DNA from: MFD04716-140 sp963703125
GTDB taxonomy: Bacteria > Bacteroidota > Bacteroidia > Flavobacteriales > Flavobacteriaceae
DNA length: 64,000 nucleotides
NCBI GenBank assembly: GCA_963703125.1
Contig: OY969790.1
Coordinates: forward strand, 1,922,001 to 1,986,000
Reading direction: 5' to 3'
Shown here: one piece after another, positions 62,454-64,000 of the stretch
How positions within the stretch are numbered: the stretch's first letter is position 1
Layout: every line of letters starts with the position of its first letter
Position numbers and translations under genes: made by a program
Notes under the pieces: model-generated
Told to the model about the DNA's origin: nothing
Seen by the model: the letters and a program-made list of their open reading frames with translations, nothing else
Databases searched by the model: none

Positions 62454-63428
62454 ATGCAAGGAACAAATATAAAAGTAGAAATGGGCAACAAAGCCCATGA
62501 AGAGATTCCTGGAAATCCGTCTACCGCAACAAGTAGTAAAATAAAATTGAATGATCGTTCAAACGGAAAACCACTTCGTGTTCTAAGCGAGGATGACTGG
62601 CAATTTTGGAAACATAATGGATACATAGTTGTCAAGAATGCAGTACCTAGGGAACAAGCTCGGGCAACCGCAAATTTCATATGGGAGTTTGATGAAAAGG
62701 ATCCAAATGATGCAAAGACGTGGTACGCACCTCCCAGAGCGGAAATGAAAATGAAAGAACTTACCGGTACAGGAATGGTTGAGGTTTACAATCACCAACA
62801 TTTATGGAACAATCGTCAGATGCACCGAGTGTATGATGCTTTTGTTGATGTTTGGGGAACCGAAAAGTTATGGGTCACCATTGATCGTGCAAATTTGAAT
62901 TTTCCCATACGGCCTGGGCATGAATATAAAGGTTTTATCCATTGGGACTATGACCCTGAAACCCGCCCCCAAAATGTTCAAGGTGTATTGGCCTTGGCAG
63001 ATCAAACCGATGAAAACATGGGCGGATTTCAATGTATACCATGGCTCTACCGGAATTATGATAATTGGAAATTGACTCAACCCGAAGACCGTGATCGTTT
63101 TAAGCCCGATGTTTCGGAATTGCAAGATAAAATCGTAAAGGTTAAAATGGAGGCTGGAGATCTATTGATTTTCAATAGTACGGAGCCTCATGGAATTCGT
63201 CCCAATAGATCAAATGATAAGGTACGTATTGCCCAATATATTTCAATGATGCCGGCCGAGGAGGACAATGAAGAATTAAGACGATGGCGTATTAACTCGT
63301 GGAAAAACCGCGTAGCACCAGAAGGGTACGCTTTTCCTGGAGATCCTAGAAATTGGGAGCAGACAAAATATGAAACTGCTAAATTATCAGTGCTAGGTGA
63401 AAAATTACTGGGATTAAAAGACTGGTAG
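62454..63428 (+). CDS. Phytanoyl-CoA dioxygenase (PhyH) family protein
   Basis: A 324-residue Fe(II)/2-oxoglutarate oxygenase. The facial triad is His163 and Asp165 in IHWDYD, and His246 in EPHGIRPN; an Arg near 249 or 259 would bind 2-oxoglutarate. The fold signature WKHNGYIVVKNAVP precedes. The substrate is unknown; family members hydroxylate lipids, carotenoids and small metabolites. A mainly polar N-terminus with no signal peptide suggests a cytoplasmic enzyme. Expression is probably under the divergent AraC-type regulator. Confidence 0.9.
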   Translation: MQGTNIKVEMGNKAHEEIPGNPSTATSSKIKLNDRSNGKPLRVLSEDDWQFWKHNGYIVVKNAVPREQARATANFIWEFDEKDPNDAKTWYAPPRAEMKMKELTGTGMVEVYNHQHLWNNRQMHRVYDAFVDVWGTEKLWVTIDRANLNFPIRPGHEYKGFIHWDYDPETRPQNVQGVLALADQTDENMGGFQCIPWLYRNYDNWKLTQPEDRDRFKPDVSELQDKIVKVKMEAGDLLIFNSTEPHGIRPNRSNDKVRIAQYISMMPAEEDNEELRRWRINSWKNRVAPEGYAFPGDPRNWEQTKYETAKLSVLGEKLLGLKDW

Positions 63429-63472
63429 ATTATTAAAAGCGTGTGCTTTCAGGTCTTCAGGATAAATAGTGG

Positions 63473-63480
63473 TATTTTTG
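63473..63480 (+). promoter_or_regulatory. Possible -7 element for the third SulP gene
   Basis: TATTTTTG matches TAnnTTTG 21 bases before GTG 63501. A TTTC at 63447-63450, 22 bases further upstream, is a weak candidate for the -33 element. It would start a short leader and is only suggestive. Confidence 0.3.
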
Positions 63481-63500
63481 CACGCTTAAAATCATGAAGC

Positions 63501-64000
63501 GTGAAGAAGTATCTGAATTTATTCGATTTTAAGCAGAAAGTAGATTATAAGACCGAAATCCTATCGGGACTGACCGTTGCCTTGGCCTTGGTTCCAGAGG
63601 CCATTGCATTTGCCTTGATTCCGGGATTTTCTCCTTTAACAGGGCTGTATGCCGCCTTTGTGCTATGTCTGGTAACTGCTATTTTAGGAGGTCGTCCTGG
63701 AATGATATCAGGAGCAACTGGGGCAGTTGCCGTAATCTTTGTAGGTTTGATATTGGAGTTAAAGCGCAATTTTCCGGGGATTGAACCAGAAACGATTCTC
63801 AATTATGTGTTTGCTACGGTTATTATTGCAGGAGTACTTCAGATTTTGGCCGGAGTTTTGCGACTGGGAAAATTTATTCGGTTGGTACCACACCCCGTGA
63901 TGTTCGGATTTGTAAATGGGTTGGCTATTATTATTTTTATGGCTCAGTTTCCCAATTTCTATCAGCGAGGAACCGGAGATTTGTTGTCGGGGACATCGCT
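63501..64000 (+). CDS. SulP-family transporter, N-terminal part (runs off the window)
   Basis: GTG 63501 opens a frame that runs to the end of the window (166 residues), with KKYLNLFDFKQKVDYKTEILSGLTVALALVPEAIAFAL, TGLYAAFVLCLVTAILGGRPGMISGATGAVAVIF and a further membrane pair. GLTVALALVPEAIAF and GRPGMISGATGAV are SulP-core motifs. It is a third, distinct SulP (closer to the sulfate-permease-like branch by its first helix). The GTG codon is used because no ATG in this frame precedes the conserved sequence; ATG 63494 is in another frame. Confidence 0.85.
   Translation, partial: MKKYLNLFDFKQKVDYKTEILSGLTVALALVPEAIAFALIPGFSPLTGLYAAFVLCLVTAILGGRPGMISGATGAVAVIFVGLILELKRNFPGIEPETILNYVFATVIIAGVLQILAGVLRLGKFIRLVPHPVMFGFVNGLAIIIFMAQFPNFYQRGTGDLLSGTS

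Noticed and set aside
1..64000. tRNA, rRNA, CRISPR, transposase or prophage genes
   Set aside because: No T-loop-like GTTCGA arrangement with a paired acceptor, repeat-spacer ladder, transposase or integrase motif was found by eye. A covariance-model scan would be needed to be certain for RNAs.

Overview
The window reads as chromosome of a marine-type Flavobacteriaceae (Bacteroidota). It is AT-rich. Several possible promoters carry the Bacteroidota -7 element TAnnTTTG rather than a sigma70 hexamer. The gene content is also typical: a BatA-E aerotolerance operon, a GbsR-controlled RND pump, SulP/carbonic anhydrase clusters, and lipoproteins with short hydrophobic leaders ending in Cys. No rRNA, tRNA, CRISPR array, insertion sequence or prophage was recognised. 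The species cannot be named from the sequence alone.

Layout. 1-2122: end of an IPExxxVDY-like gene, pyruvate kinase and a small membrane exporter. 2439-5044: a divergent pair, a secreted lectin-like protein and a membrane-anchored DNA-binding regulator, sharing a promoter region with helically phased repeats. 5144-8125: DNA polymerase IV, an NAD(P)-binding protein, a CYTH protein with a forced TTG start, a GC-rich repeat cluster and a lipoprotein. 8254-14550: a four-gene GbsR/adaptor/RND/outer-membrane operon behind an operator that covers its own -7 box. 14694-16118: pheS and a small partner. 16225-22125: two SulP transporters, two beta carbonic anhydrases and a tandem Usp protein, probably for bicarbonate uptake. 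22560-31636: the moxR-DUF58-BatA-E operon, with batD split by a frameshift.

31797-35531: aldo/keto reductase, SDR, an AlbA_2 (Schlafen-like) protein and a PfkB sugar kinase. 35701-39831: an SPFH/GYF protein, a zinc-ribbon membrane protein, a metallophosphatase and an acyl-ACP desaturase broken at a G5 tract; this looks like a membrane-stress cluster related to Bacillus ydjI/ydjG. 39896-41375: an HhH membrane protein and an OmpA protein, followed by 600 bases with a possible secreted peptide and a hairpin. 42007-44992: ALDH7-family dehydrogenase, VOC protein, DUF1304 protein and 3-hydroxyanthranilate dioxygenase. 45086-55771: CAP lipoprotein, a thioester alpha-2-macroglobulin, small conserved genes, CvpA and penicillin-binding protein 1C. 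56059-60342: glpK, glpD and, convergent, gpsA. 60467-64000: a duplicated-domain lipoprotein, a divergent AraC regulator/PhyH dioxygenase pair with a 21-bp direct-repeat operator, and the start of a third SulP transporter.

The best candidates for an undescribed system are the transmembrane one-component regulator with its lectin partner (2439-5044) and the SPFH/zinc-ribbon/phosphatase/desaturase cluster (35701-39831). Both genes with frame breaks (batD, desaturase) are otherwise well preserved, so read-level checking should come before any claim of gene loss.
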